NCBI GenBank assembly: GCA_003133245.1 | Contig: PKWM01000018.1 | Coordinates: 124,001 to 188,000, forward strand | DNA: 64,000 bases | Source: Rhodoferax sp. | Lineage (GTDB): Bacteria > Pseudomonadota > Gammaproteobacteria > Burkholderiales > Burkholderiaceae_C | Direction: 5' to 3' | Shown: positions 46,413 through 57,100 of the stretch, in pieces | Numbering within the stretch: the stretch's first letter is position 1 | Layout of the letters: each line of letters starts with the position of its first letter | Translations under genes and position numbers: made by a program | Notes under the pieces: model-generated | Told to the model about the DNA's origin: nothing | The model's input: only the letters and a program-made list of their open reading frames with translations | The model's database searches: none

Positions 46413-47350
46413 GGTTTTGCTCCTTGTTCACCCGGGCCATCCGGCACTGGTGGGTGTCCGAAAAGCAGGCCGCGCGGGTCGCGCGTGGTCTGCTCGCTCA
46501 GGCGGCGCAGCGAAGTGCTCAGCGTACTTAACTCGCCCAGCAGACGGTCGAGTTCGGGCAATGTTTCGACGCTGAAGCGTTTGACATCGCCACCGATCGC
46601 ATCGACTGCCTTGCCGGTGCTCACGCTGGTTTTGGCGACCTCGTTGCCCATTTTTGCGACGGCGTCAGCACTGCTGCCGATGCGGTCGATCACGGCACCC
46701 ATTTGTGCGGTGACCTGAGCGCTGTTTTCCAGCGTCCGTCCGGCATTGCGGATGCCGCTGTCAATCGTTTCTTTGCGCGCCGCGATCGTGTGTGCCACGC
46801 TGGCGATGTCAGCCAGTGCGTTCTTGAACGCGATCCGGTTCTCGTCGCTGAGAAGGGCATTGATACTGCTGGATGTGCTGTCAAGCTTGGCCAGCACGCT
46901 GGTGAGCACATTTTCCAGTCGCGCGCTGAGCGAGGGTTTTGTGCGGATCACAGGGTATTCGTTGCCCGCAGTGGCCAGCAAAGTTGGCGAATCCGTGGCA
47001 CCGCCGCTGAGTTCAACGTAGGCGATGCCGGTGAGTCCCTGCGTTTTGAGAATCGCCACGGTGTCTTGCTTGATCGGTGTGCCTTGCTCAATGGCAAACA
47101 GCAAGTTGACGCGCTGCGGGTTGATGGTATCGAGTGTGATCGTCCTGACCTTGCCCACATCAACGCCGTTGTATTTAACCGGTGCGTTCAAGTTGAGACC
47201 CGCCACGGATTCATCTTCGACCGCCAGGTAGAGTTCGTATTTTTTTTGCCAGGCACCCCCCGAGGCGAGCCACAGCACGCCCGCGATCAGCAGCGCACCG
47301 AGAATCAGAACGAAGGCACCGACTAATGAATAGTTGACTTTGGTTTCGAT
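46409..47350 (-). CDS. MCE-domain (MlaD-like) lipid transport protein with apparent ATC start
   Basis: About 313 residues. One N-terminal helix (VNYSLVGAFVLILGALLIAGVLW) is followed by an MCE domain (~40-120: VKYNGVDVGKVRTITLD...GLTGIAYVELSGG) and a long coiled helical tail (~140-280). No ATG, GTG or TTG lies between the in-frame upstream TAA and the membrane helix. AAGGAG stands 5 nt before an ATC at 47350, exactly where relatives have the ATG of METKVNY. The nearest usual start, GTG 47278, falls inside the helix. It overlaps the ATPase gene end by 28 bp. Confidence 0.82.
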   Translation of the reverse strand: METKVNYSLVGAFVLILGALLIAGVLWLASGGAWQKKYELYLAVEDESVAGLNLNAPVKYNGVDVGKVRTITLDTINPQRVNLLFAIEQGTPIKQDTVAILKTQGLTGIAYVELSGGATDSPTLLATAGNEYPVIRTKPSLSARLENVLTSVLAKLDSTSSSINALLSDENRIAFKNALADIASVAHTIAARKETIDSGIRNAGRTLENSAQVTAQMGAVIDRIGSSADAVAKMGNEVAKTSVSTGKAVDAIGGDVKRFSVETLPELDRLLGELSTLSTSLRRLSEQTTRDPRGLLFGHPPVPDGPGEQGAKP

Positions 47351-48177
47351 GATGGCTCCTTGTTAATTTCATGTTTATTTGGCACGGTGTGCTGTTGCTG
47401 TGCCGCCCTGGCACGCGGACCGTCGAAAAAAGATCGGATCGCGCTCTGCTCCATGCGCGCGAGTTCCAGCATCGATCCCGTGCCCTGAACCTTGCCGTCG
47501 GCCAGCACCGCAACGCGATCCGCCACCCGCCACAGCAGGTCAAGGTCGTGCGTGATCATGACGATGGTTAAACCAGACCGGTCACGTAATTTGAGAATGA
47601 GTTCGTCAACGCCAGTGGCGCTGGCAGGATCGAGCCCCGCCGTCGGTTCATCGAGAAAGAGCAACTCCGGATCGAGCACCAGCGCACGCGCCAATGAGGC
47701 GCGTTTCATCATGCCCCCGCTGAGCTGCGCCGGATATTGCGCTCCAACCTCCGGCAGCAGATCAACCAGGGCCAGCTTTGCGACTGCGGTCTCGTCAATC
47801 AAATGATCGTTCAAGTGGGTGTGCTCGCGCAGCGGCAGGCCGACGTTCTCCAGCACCGTGAGCGAGCTGAACAAGCCTCCGTGCTGAAACATGACACCCC
47901 AGCGCTTGCGCAGCGCGAGTGCTGCCTCATCCGGGATATTCTTCAGGTCAACACCGAAGACCCGAATCGAGCCTGAGCTGGGTTGCTGCAGCAGGATCAT
48001 TTCGCGCAGCAGCGTCGATTTGCCCGAACCGCTGCCGCCGATCACCGCAAAGACATCGGCCTGGTGCACTTCCAGGTCGATGCCGGAATGCACGACATGC
48101 TGGCCAAAGCGGGTGAATACGTCGTTCATTTCAATCACCGTCTGGGTGGCTTGCGGAGTTTCGGTTGGGCTGGCCAT
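47323..48177 (-). CDS. ABC transporter ATPase (MlaF-like)
   Basis: About 284 residues. Walker A GGSGSGKSTLLRE, signature LSGGMMKRASLARAL and Walker B LLFLDEPTAGLDP are complete, as in MlaF/Ttg2A ATPases. It powers lipid movement with the permease encoded 1 bp upstream and the MCE protein downstream. The ATG is taken at 48177; a longer reading to 48219 would lie in the permease gene. Confidence 0.92.
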   Translation of the reverse strand: MASPTETPQATQTVIEMNDVFTRFGQHVVHSGIDLEVHQADVFAVIGGSGSGKSTLLREMILLQQPSSGSIRVFGVDLKNIPDEAALALRKRWGVMFQHGGLFSSLTVLENVGLPLREHTHLNDHLIDETAVAKLALVDLLPEVGAQYPAQLSGGMMKRASLARALVLDPELLFLDEPTAGLDPASATGVDELILKLRDRSGLTIVMITHDLDLLWRVADRVAVLADGKVQGTGSMLELARMEQSAIRSFFDGPRARAAQQQHTVPNKHEINKEPSSKPKSTIH

Positions 48178-48178
48178 G

Positions 48179-49054
48179 TCAGAGGTCCAGCACACTGAAG
48201 GCAATGGAGAACAAGGCATCGGCCACGATCACCAGAAAGATCGACTGTACGACACTGCGCGTGGTCTGGCGGCCCACGCTGTCGGCACCGCCCTGGGTGC
48301 GAAAACCCTGAAAGCAGCCAACCACGGCAATGATGGCGGCAAACACCGGTGCCTTGCCAACACCAATCAGATACGAAGTGATGCTGACTGCCTTGGACAA
48401 GCGATCGAGAAACTCGCCATAGCCGACGCCGAGCTGCGTTCGCGCCATGATCATGCCGCCCAGGACACCCATCCCGTCGGCGAACACGGTGAGAAGCGGC
48501 AACGCAATGATCAGCGCAATGAGCTTGGGTAACACCAACATCTCCAGCGGTGCAATGCCCAGAGTGCGCATGGCGTCGATCTCCTCGGTCACCGCCATGG
48601 TGCCGATCTGCGCCGCGTAGGCCGAGCCGGAGCGTCCGGCAATGATGATGGCAGTGATCAAAGGCGCGAATTCACGCAGCATCGACAGCCCGACCAGATC
48701 GGCGACAAATATATAGGCACCGTATTGGCGGAGCTGGTCAGCGCCCTGGTAGGCCACGACGATGCCGAGCAGGAACGACAGCAGTCCGACGATGGGCAAT
48801 GCATCGAAGCCGGCACTGCGGATGTTGTACAGAATCGCGCGCCAGCGGATGCGTGATGGTTGTGCCAGCGATTTGGCACTGGCAAACGCACTCTCGCCGA
48901 TGAAGCTGAGCAGCGCACCGGCTTGTTCGACGGCCGCTGCCGCGCTGCGACCGATGTTTTCAAAGGTCCCTGGAGGCGAGCTGGCAGAGAGTGTCATTTT
49001 TTTGACATCACCGGCCGGAGCAGGTTTGGCGGTGGCCATGTGAACTGGTTTCAT
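48179..49054 (-). CDS. ABC transporter permease (MlaE-like)
   Basis: 291 residues. MlaE family features include LREFAPLITAIIIAGRSGSAYAAQIGTM, EEIDAMRTLGIAPLEMLVLPK and ADSVGRQTTRSVVQSIFLVI, with five or six helices. The N-terminal STAS domain seen in some relatives is absent. It is the first gene of a leftward mlaE-mlaF-mlaD-lipoprotein-DUF3185 operon with overlapping ends. Confidence 0.92.
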   Translation of the reverse strand: MKPVHMATAKPAPAGDVKKMTLSASSPPGTFENIGRSAAAAVEQAGALLSFIGESAFASAKSLAQPSRIRWRAILYNIRSAGFDALPIVGLLSFLLGIVVAYQGADQLRQYGAYIFVADLVGLSMLREFAPLITAIIIAGRSGSAYAAQIGTMAVTEEIDAMRTLGIAPLEMLVLPKLIALIIALPLLTVFADGMGVLGGMIMARTQLGVGYGEFLDRLSKAVSITSYLIGVGKAPVFAAIIAVVGCFQGFRTQGGADSVGRQTTRSVVQSIFLVIVADALFSIAFSVLDL

Positions 49055-49220
49055 AAATGGGACGAAGACTAATCTAAATTTTTTTCAGCGTATGTACGCG
49101 AACGAACAGAACTGATGCAGCCGGTTGGCAACAATTCACTGACAGGAAGCAATCCGGTCAAGGGTTGCAACGGCGCCATAAATATCCGCCACAGAATTTA
49201 GTTTTACGGAAAAATATGAG

Positions 49221-49799
49221 ATGAAAACCAAATTTGTAATGCTTGTTTTGAGTACTGCGCTGGCTGGCGTGTTGGCTGGCTTTACGCTGGGTTGCAGCCA
49301 GTCAACCGATACCGCCGGTGCGCCGCCTGCGAGCACCACGATCGGCACCGAGATTGACGACAGCGTCGTCAGCACCCAGGTGAAATCGGCGCTGCTGGCC
49401 GACCCCGACATCAAGGGCTTTGATTTCAAGATTGCAACCCGCAAAGGCGAAGTCCAGTTAAGCGGTTTTGTTGATAACCAGTCACAAATCGAGCGCGCGC
49501 TCGTCGTGACACAGGCGGTGCAAGGCGTCAAGAGCATTGACAACAAAGTCAGCTTGAAGGGTGCAGCGAGCACGCTCGGCAACAAGGTTGACGACAGCAT
49601 TGTGACGACCCAGATTAAGGCGGCGCTCTTGGGCGATGCCAGCATCAAGAGCCTGGACATCGCTGTGGTCACGCGTCAAGGCGTGGTTCAACTCAGTGGC
49701 TTTGTCAACAACCAGAGTCAGATTGACCAAGCCATCAAGGTGGTGCACAGCATTGCGGGCGTGAGCAGTGTCAGCAATGAAATGAGCATCAAGAAGTAG
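49221..49799 (+). CDS. Lipoprotein with two BON domains
   Basis: 192 residues. The lipobox is at AGFTLGCSQS. Two BON domains follow (~42-110 with DSVVSTQVKSALLADPDIKGF and ~120-190 with DSIVTTQIKAALLGDASIKSL), each ending in an LSGFV(D/N)NQSQI segment, so the protein looks like an internal duplication. OsmY-like periplasmic stress function is likely. It is divergent from the Mla-type operon. Confidence 0.88.
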   Translation: MKTKFVMLVLSTALAGVLAGFTLGCSQSTDTAGAPPASTTIGTEIDDSVVSTQVKSALLADPDIKGFDFKIATRKGEVQLSGFVDNQSQIERALVVTQAVQGVKSIDNKVSLKGAASTLGNKVDDSIVTTQIKAALLGDASIKSLDIAVVTRQGVVQLSGFVNNQSQIDQAIKVVHSIAGVSSVSNEMSIKK

Positions 49800-49842
49800 G
49801 GCGGAAATGTTGCCTTGAAATTTTATTAATTTACAGCAGAAA

Positions 49843-50205
49843 ATGAAAATGAAGAAATTCAACAGCAATATGATCGCCGTCGCGATGGGTTTGGCCTTCA
49901 GCGTCGGCTTGATGGCGCAAACCATGACGCGCGACCAATATAAGTCCGCAAAGCAAGTGATTGCTGCTGAATACAAGATTGCCAAGAGCAATTGCAAATC
50001 TCTCGCCGGCAATGCCAACGACATTTGCAAAGCCGAGGCCCGTGGCACAGACAAGGTTGCGACGGCTCAGCTGAAAGCCAAATACAGCCCCTCGGAGAAT
50101 CGCGCGGCCGACTACGCTGTAGCGAAAGAAAAATGTGATGCTTTGGCAGGTGCTGCCAAGGGCAATTGCATCAAGGATGCGACGGCTCGCTTTGGCAAGT
50201 CTTAG
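49843..50205 (+). CDS. Conserved hypothetical secreted protein
   Basis: 120 residues with a signal peptide (MIAVAMGLAFSVGLMAQT). The mature part has two similar Cys-containing repeats (YKIAKSNCKSLAGNANDICKAEARG and YAVAKEKCDALAGAAKGNCIKDA), with Ala/Lys-rich helices. No function is known. It shares the Cys-Lys-Glu-Ala style of the protein at 43528-43923. Confidence 0.7.
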   Translation: MKMKKFNSNMIAVAMGLAFSVGLMAQTMTRDQYKSAKQVIAAEYKIAKSNCKSLAGNANDICKAEARGTDKVATAQLKAKYSPSENRAADYAVAKEKCDALAGAAKGNCIKDATARFGKS

Positions 50206-50263
50206 TCGCATTTGATCGGGTGCTGATTCCCATTAACCAGTTTTTCAACGTGAAGGAAATTAT

Positions 50264-50479
50264 ATGAAAACCATTCGTCAATACTCTTTCGGTGTGATTG
50301 CCGCCGCTCTGGTCATTCTGGGTGGCTGTGCCGACATGACACACCAGGAGAGAGGCACTGCAACCGGTGCCGTCATTGGTGGCGTTGCCGGCAATGTTAT
50401 CGGTGGCGGCGTTCTGGGCACTGTCGCTGGTGCGGCAGTTGGTGGCGTCATCGGGCACGAGGTTACAGAGCCAAAGTAA
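50264..50479 (+). CDS. Glycine-zipper (OsmB-like) lipoprotein
   Basis: 71 residues. Lipobox ILGGCADM is followed by a glycine-zipper pair (GAVIGGVAGNVIGGGVLG and GAAVGGVIGHEV). OsmB-like lipoproteins respond to osmotic stress. GAAGGAAA precedes the ATG. A terminator follows within 30 bp. Confidence 0.85.
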   Translation: MKTIRQYSFGVIAAALVILGGCADMTHQERGTATGAVIGGVAGNVIGGGVLGTVAGAAVGGVIGHEVTEPK

Positions 50480-50499
50480 AAGACGTTCTATCGACCTTT

Positions 50500-50530
50500 C
50501 TACTGGCGCTGCGGCGCCAGTAGTCGTTTT
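50500..50530 (+). terminator. Rho-independent terminator
   Basis: A perfect 10-bp stem (CTACTGGCGC with GCGCCAGTAG) and a 4-nt loop are followed by TCGTTTT. It ends the glycine-zipper gene transcript and abuts repeat copy B. Confidence 0.8.
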
Positions 50531-50780
50531 GGGGTCAGATCGCAATTTCGGGGCAGGACTTGTGAGCTGGCCCCCCATAACCCGGAGCCCAATAACCCAG
50601 GTTGGCCTTTGCCAGTGGCATCGAACTGCGTTGCAGTTGTTGACAGGTTTGTATTCGTTTTCATTTTGGCCCCACTCACTGTCCCCGCTCTCTCCCGCCC
50701 CGCCGGGCGGAAGAGAGGGCTAACAGCCCTATTTGGCTGCGTCAATAAACGAAGGAAGTACACGCGCCGAGGCACGCTGA
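50531..50780 (-). repeat. Dispersed repeat family 1, copy B (inverted)
   Basis: The reverse complement matches copy A at 2783-3071 over its whole length, with the best block from the GTGTACTTCC end through GCAGTTCGATGC at roughly 85% by eye. It faces copy C across a 144-bp spacer, so the two can pair as an inverted repeat. Confidence 0.8.
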
Positions 50781-50924
50781 ACAGCCAATAGATTATTGAA
50801 ATTCGTGCTCTGGATGCGGATCGAAATTGAATTTTGGATTTGAATTTGAATTCGGCCCCCCCCGCCGTTGAGACAGTACTGAGCAGCGCAGCAGTGGGCG
50901 AACTAATGATGTCAACGTGCATTT

Positions 50925-51095
50925 CGAGCGAGTACTTCTTGGCTTTGAACACGTGACCAAATGTGGCTGTTGGCTCCTCTTTTTCGCCCGGCGGGGCGGC
51001 AAAGGGGCGGGGGGAATAGAGTGGGGCCAAAAATGAAAACGAATAAAAGCCTATCAATCGATACAACACATTTCGATGCCACAGCCGCAGGCGCA
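50925..51095 (+). repeat. Dispersed repeat family 1, copy C (partial)
   Basis: Shares TCGCCCGGCGGGGCGG, GTGGGGCCAAAAATGAAAACGAAT and TTCGATGCCACAGCCG with copies A and B, in the orientation of copy A, but is more diverged and lacks the far half. It ends right at the stop of the glucan synthase gene. Confidence 0.7.
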
Positions 51096-51100
51096 TCATG

Positions 51101-54100
51101 TCAAGTCGCTGCGGCCATTTCCGCGTCACCCAGCAAGGGAATTACAAAACAACTGTCAGCTACCAGTTCGTTCCAATGCAGTGGTACGCCCTGAAGCAGC
51201 AACTGCGCGTTCCATCGCGCCGTGGCTGCCAGCGCGGCGCTCGGGCTGGCGCGCATCAGGATGAAGCGCATTTTGCGGTCGTCACGCCTGAGAGTCAGTT
51301 CGGCCTGCTGCCAATGCGCTGGCAGGCAAGGCGTGAATGACAAAACCTGTGCCGCTTGCTGTAGTCCGAAAATGGATTCGATGGCGGCGCGCTGCATCCA
51401 GGCGGCTGCACCGGTGTACCAACTCCAGCCGCCGCGCCCGACATAAGGCGGCTGGCTGTACACGTCGCCGGCCATCACATAGGGTTCCAGGCCATAGACC
51501 GCGCCACGCACGGGGTGACTGGCGCGGTGCGCCGGACTCAGGTAGGTGAAGTAGCGGTAGGGGGTATCCAAGCCTTCGCCTAGGATCGGCTGGCTGGTTG
51601 CAAATTGTGCTTGCGCCATCAGCGCCCAGACGCCGGCGTGCGAGTACTGGCCGCCGTTCTCGCGCACACCCGGCGGATAAGCCTGAATGTAGCCAGCGCT
51701 CGGGCTGGCATGCACCAGCGGGGGGTCGAGCAACTTGATCAGCCCGGCCTGCGGATCTACCAGATGGTTTTCTACGGCTGCCAGCGCCATGCGCTGCTGC
51801 TGCGGTGTCGCAACCTTCGACAACACGCTCCAGGCTTGCGCAATCAAGTCGATACGGGCTTCGGGGTTAGCCTGCGCGCCGAGCGCCTGACCGTCGTCGA
51901 AGAAAGCGCGTTTGAACCACTGTCCGTCCCACGCGCGGCCGCTCAAAGCCGCCCGCCAGCCCTGCGCGGCAAGCTCCCAGCGTTGCGCTCGGGCGTGGTC
52001 GCCGCGCGCTCGTGCCAGCGGTGCAAAGTCAGCCACCAGCTGGCACAGAAACCAGCCCAGCCAGACCGATTCGCCGCGCCCTTCATGCCCAACCCGGTTC
52101 ATGCCGTCGTTCCAGTCGCCACTGCCCATCAAGGGCAAACCGTGCGCGCCAACACGTAAGCTGTAATCGATCGTCCGTGCGCCATGTTCATAAACCGATG
52201 CCTCCTGGTTGCTGACGGCGGGAACGTAATACGCATCGTCGGCTCCCGCAGCAATCGGCGCTCCTTCAATGAACGCAACCTGCTGATCGAGCAGTGTGGC
52301 GTCCCCGGTGGCGCGCAGGTAATGCGCCGTGGCATGGGGTAGCCATAGCAGGTCATCAGAAAAATGTGTGCGCACTCCGGCTCCGGTCGTCGTGTGCCAC
52401 CAATGCTGCACATCGCCCTCGATGAATTGGCGTGACGCTGCCAGTACGATCTGTTCAGCCAGCATTTCGGGAGCCGCCCAGGCCAGCGCCATTGCATCCT
52501 GCAATTGATCGCGAAACCCGATCGCACCGCCGGCCTGGTAAAAACCGGCTTTGGCCCACAAGCGGCATGACACAGTCTGGTAGAGCAACCAGCGGTTGAC
52601 GAGCGCGTCAAACAAGGGGTCGGGTGTCTTCACCGTGGTGGCAGCCAGCAATTGATCCCAGTGGCTGCGCACCTGCGTCAGACGCTGCGCGGCGGGCGTG
52701 GTGGCAGCCAGGGTGACGAGTTGCCGGGCCGCATCCGGGCTTTTTGCATATCCCAACAGGAACACCCGCTCCAGTGTTTCGCCGCCGATCAATTGCACGT
52801 GGCTTGAGAGCGCCGCACAGGGGTCAAGTCCATCGCCCTGGCCTTTGCCAAAGTAGTCGGGCAGCACCAGACGACCGCGTGCGTCAAAAAGTTCGCGCCG
52901 GTCGCAAGTCCAGTCTTCATCCGCTGTAGCAGAGTCCGCCAGGCCAAGAAAGGCGGTCCCGTAGCCAAATCCTGCAGCTTGTTCGCGTTGTGTGCAGAGC
53001 AGGGCGGTGAGTTTTTGCTCGGGCAGACGTTGACGAAACAGGGTCGTGTTAACCGTGCTTCGGTCAGACCGGTTGGCACCCATCATCCACTCGGTGATGG
53101 CGATGATGCGCAACTGTAGCGTGCGACGGCCGCCGTTGGTAATTTTCAAACTGACTTGTTTGACCGGTGTTTGTGCATCCACACACCAGCAAGCACATAC
53201 CTCCAGATCACCGCGCCGATGGCTGATGCTGCTGTAACCCTGTCCATGTGACACCCGGTAAGCCACCCGGGCATCGCTCAAAACGCCAGGCGCCACGCTC
53301 CAGGCCACTTGGGTTTTCATGTCCTGCAGCAAAAACCATTCAGCCGGCGGATCGGCAATCGGGTCGTTCGACCAGGCGGTGAGTTGCATCAAACTGCTGT
53401 TCTCGGCCCAACTGTAGCCGCCACCCGTTTCTGAAATATGGGCGCCGAATGCCGGGTTGGCCAAAACATTGATCCAGGGTCGCAGGGGTCGCAGCCAGGC
53501 CGAAACTTCAAACTTGAACTCACCCGAAGACGCGTCAAATTCACCTGCTCTTACGGGCGCAACAGAAGGCGCGTTCAAAGCAATTGAGACGGCATGCGTT
53601 GAGGTTTCATGTCTTTCTTCAAAAGCCTGCTCGTGCCGCGCTGTCCATTCCTGCACATGATGCGCCAGCGGTCGGCCATCGGCATCGAGCCGTACCCGTG
53701 CCAGTCTTTGCAGTGTGCTCAGCTCCTCGCTCGAGAGCTCGTCGGCGCGCAGTGCATAGAAGCCGGTGCACTCAGGGTTAGCAGGGGTGGACTGAGCGGC
53801 GTTGTCGGCATTATGGCGTTCCCGCAGTGCGGCAATCTCGCGTTGCAGCGCCATCAGATACGAGGCCGGCTCGGTATTCACCACCACCAGGTCGCAGCCA
53901 ACGCCACCCCAGGACCACTGGCCCAAGCCCTGCGCCAGCGAACGCAAGAGGCCCAAACCTTGCGCCACGCCGATCGACACCAGGATCAGCGCACGCTCGC
54001 CAGAAATGCCAAAACGCCAAAGCAGCCGTCGGTCACAGATATCGGTCGCGTCGCCTTCAGCCTGAACCGCACTGCTTTGCGGGCGGGTCAGACTGAGTAC

Positions 54101-57100
54101 CAGCGCTGTGCTGAGCGACTGGATGGCGGCAAAGTTCTCGGCACTGACACGCAAGGCACGCAGACGAATACCGGTCAGGGTGGCTGACATCAACGAGGCA
54201 CGTTGCACGTGACTGGCTTGCCGGTACTTGTCAATCACTGCGTGCAGCGTTGCGCTATTGTCGCAAGCGGCGGTGGCGAAAGTTAATCGCGCGTTGGTAT
54301 GCGGCGCAATGCGAAGACGCACGGCCAGAGCGCAGACCGGGTCGAGACCGGTCTGGAGAGGCGCTGACTGGGGCAGCTCTGCGTTAATCCCGGCAGCCCC
54401 TTCTTCAGTCGGCAACGGGTCGAATGAGGCAAGCGGTTGACTCACGTCATGATTGCGGCCGCGCCAGCGGTGACGAGCAGCCTGACAACGAACGCTCACC
54501 ACTTGCGCGTCGGTCTCGGCTAAAAAATGCGCCGCCAGCAAACCCCGTTCGGTGGGCAAGCGCGGTGTGCGCTCGAACACCAAGGCCTGGTGCTCGTCCT
54601 GCCAGCCGGCCCGAACAAAAAGACCGGTGAAAGCCGGGTGCGCTTCATCGGCGCGCGAATTGCTCAGGCTTACCTCAAAGGCTGACATCAACTCAATGTC
54701 AAGTGTGCGAGCGCTGAGGTTGCGCAGCTCAAGTTGGCGAAACTCAATGTCATCCTCCGGGCTGACCCATACCGTGATGTGGGACTGCAACTCGCTCCAG
54801 GTGGCTTCCAGGCAAACGCGCTCGGCATGGAAGACGCTGCGATAGTGCGCGGCCGGGTCGGGCGCCGGGTGTTGGGTCAAAGAGACCAGCGACGCGGGCG
54901 GCCGCTCTGACCCCGACGCGTGCGGTGGCGCCAGCCAGCGCAAGTAGAAGAAGCTGCCATAGGCATCGCGTAGCGCATCGTCACGCCAGCGTGTGATATC
55001 GGTCTGGCTCCAACGGCTCCAACCGGCGCCGTTGGCGCGCAGCGAAACCCGGTAACGTCCGTTTGACAATACATGGGTGGGCTCAATGGCGGACTGACCC
55101 GGCAGCACCTCGCGCAGCATTCCCGGCACGCGCCTTCGTTCTACCGCTTGCGGTGGCGGCCCCGACGGGGGTGCGTACAGCATCGACACCTCGCGCGGCA
55201 CACGCTCATGCAGCAGCGAAACCACCGCCTCGATGTGCGCATTGGCCATGCCCCAGCGCTGTGCCACTCCGCCCAGCAGCACGTTGGCCAGCGCTACGAT
55301 GCTCATACCCTGGTGGTGTGCCATGAAAGTGCTTACTGGCGTGAACAGCTCGCCACCGGTCTGGCGCGCCGGCGAAAAATCAAGCGCTTCGATGAAGCCA
55401 TAGCGTGCGCGTGCGGCCAGCTTTTCCAGCGCCGCGAAGTTGACAGACGCAAGCTGCGGTGCGATCTGCGCCGCCAGTGCCGTGGCGTAGGGTGCAATCA
55501 CCAGCTCATCGGGCGGCGTACGACGCAGCGCCAGTCTCGGTACCCCTTGTGGCGCGTACTGGTAGGCCAGCGTGTAATCGCGGCCGGCATAGGCCGATTC
55601 GGAGATGCCCCAAGGCACGTCCTGCACCCTGGAAAACTTGATCTGCTCGCGCAATGCGGCATGGCAAGCCTCTCGCAACACGCTGCCACGCGGTTCATCG
55701 AGCACCAGACTTGGCATCAGATATTCGAACATCGAGCCCGACCAGGAGCGCAGGCCTGCCTGCGCCCCAACAGCGAAGAACAGCCGACCGAGAGTTTCCC
55801 AGTGGGTCACCGGTACATCGCCCTTGGCCACCGCCAGCAGGCTGGTCAGGCACGATTCCGATGCCAGCAAATCATAAAAACTGCCATCAAGCTCCTGCTC
55901 TGCAACTCGGTAGCCAATGTGCAGCAGATGCCGCTTGCGGTGGTAGAGAAAGCCGAAGTCGGCTTCTCCAGCCAGTTGTTCGCAGTTGTGAGCCAGCACT
56001 TGCAAGCGCTGGGCTGCCTCTGTTGGCCCATCTGAGGCCTGCGCCTGCGCGTCCAAAGCTGCTGAGCCTTGTGTCGAGCGGTGATCGGCCACGCACCATC
56101 TCAGTTCGTCGCGCAGCGCCGGTGTCAGCTTGGAGCGCTGCGCCAACAGCGGCGCAAGCCGTCGTCTCGAAGCATCGAGCGCCCGTTGCGCTGCGCCGCC
56201 GTCATACGGCGCAGCGGCCAGTTCCAGGCAGGCCTGGGCCACCGCCAGCAGGTGGCCACAGAGGTTGCCGCTGTCCACGGTGGACACATACATCGACAGC
56301 AGCGGCGCGCACGTTTGTGTGTCGTACCAGTTCAGAAAGTGGCCACGGTGGCGCTGCAAGGTGGCCAGTGTGGCCAGCGTGGCCTCCATTCTGGTGAGCA
56401 ACTCCTGCGTGCCGATCCAGCCGAATTGGCGGGCGCAAGCGATGCTCAGCAGGTACAGGCCGATGTTGGTAGGTGAAGTGCGGTGCGCCACCATGTCGTG
56501 CGGCATGGTCTGCAAATTGTCGGGCGGCAGGTGGTTGTCCTGCGTGCCGACGCAGCGCTCGAAGAAGCGCCAGGTATCGCGCGCGATGCCGGACAGATAG
56601 ACCTGGTCCGGCAGCGCCAGAACAGCGTCCTGGTGCGTCGAGCGCGACCGGCTGACCCACCAGATCCATACCGGTGACGCGGCCCACAACAAGCACAGCA
56701 TCAGGGCCAGCAGCGGGTAAGGCGTGGCCGCTGCGAGCAGGGCGCCGAACAGTAACAGCGCCACCACCGGCAAGCTCCAATGCGCACGCAGCAGCGCTTT
56801 GAAGTCGGTTTTGGCCGATGCCTGTGCGGCTGCAGCCGTGGTCCATTGCAGCAAGTGGCGCCGGCTGATGGTCATGCGGTAGAGCGCGCGCATGATCGCG
56901 TCAACAGCCAGCAGCGCTTGCTGTAGTAACTGCGCCAGCAGCCACAGCCCGCCCCACAGGGCGCGTGCCAGTTCGATCACGGCCTGACTGTAGAAATGGC
57001 GTTTGGCGATGCTGGTGCGGCTGGGCAGGAAGCCGGCCATGGCGCCCATTAACGGCCCGGCTGAGAACGCTGCCAGCACCAGCGCCAGCGCCGCCCAGGA

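Noticed and set aside
50609-50791. Small open frame in repeat copy B, similar to one in copy A
   Set aside because: Conservation follows the repeat DNA itself; there is no ribosome site, and copy C breaks the frame. Kept only as a note under the repeat finding.
51239-51800. Frame with collagen- or low-complexity-like peptides on the plus strand
   Set aside because: It lies wholly inside the GH94 domain of ndvB and is a GC-driven shadow.
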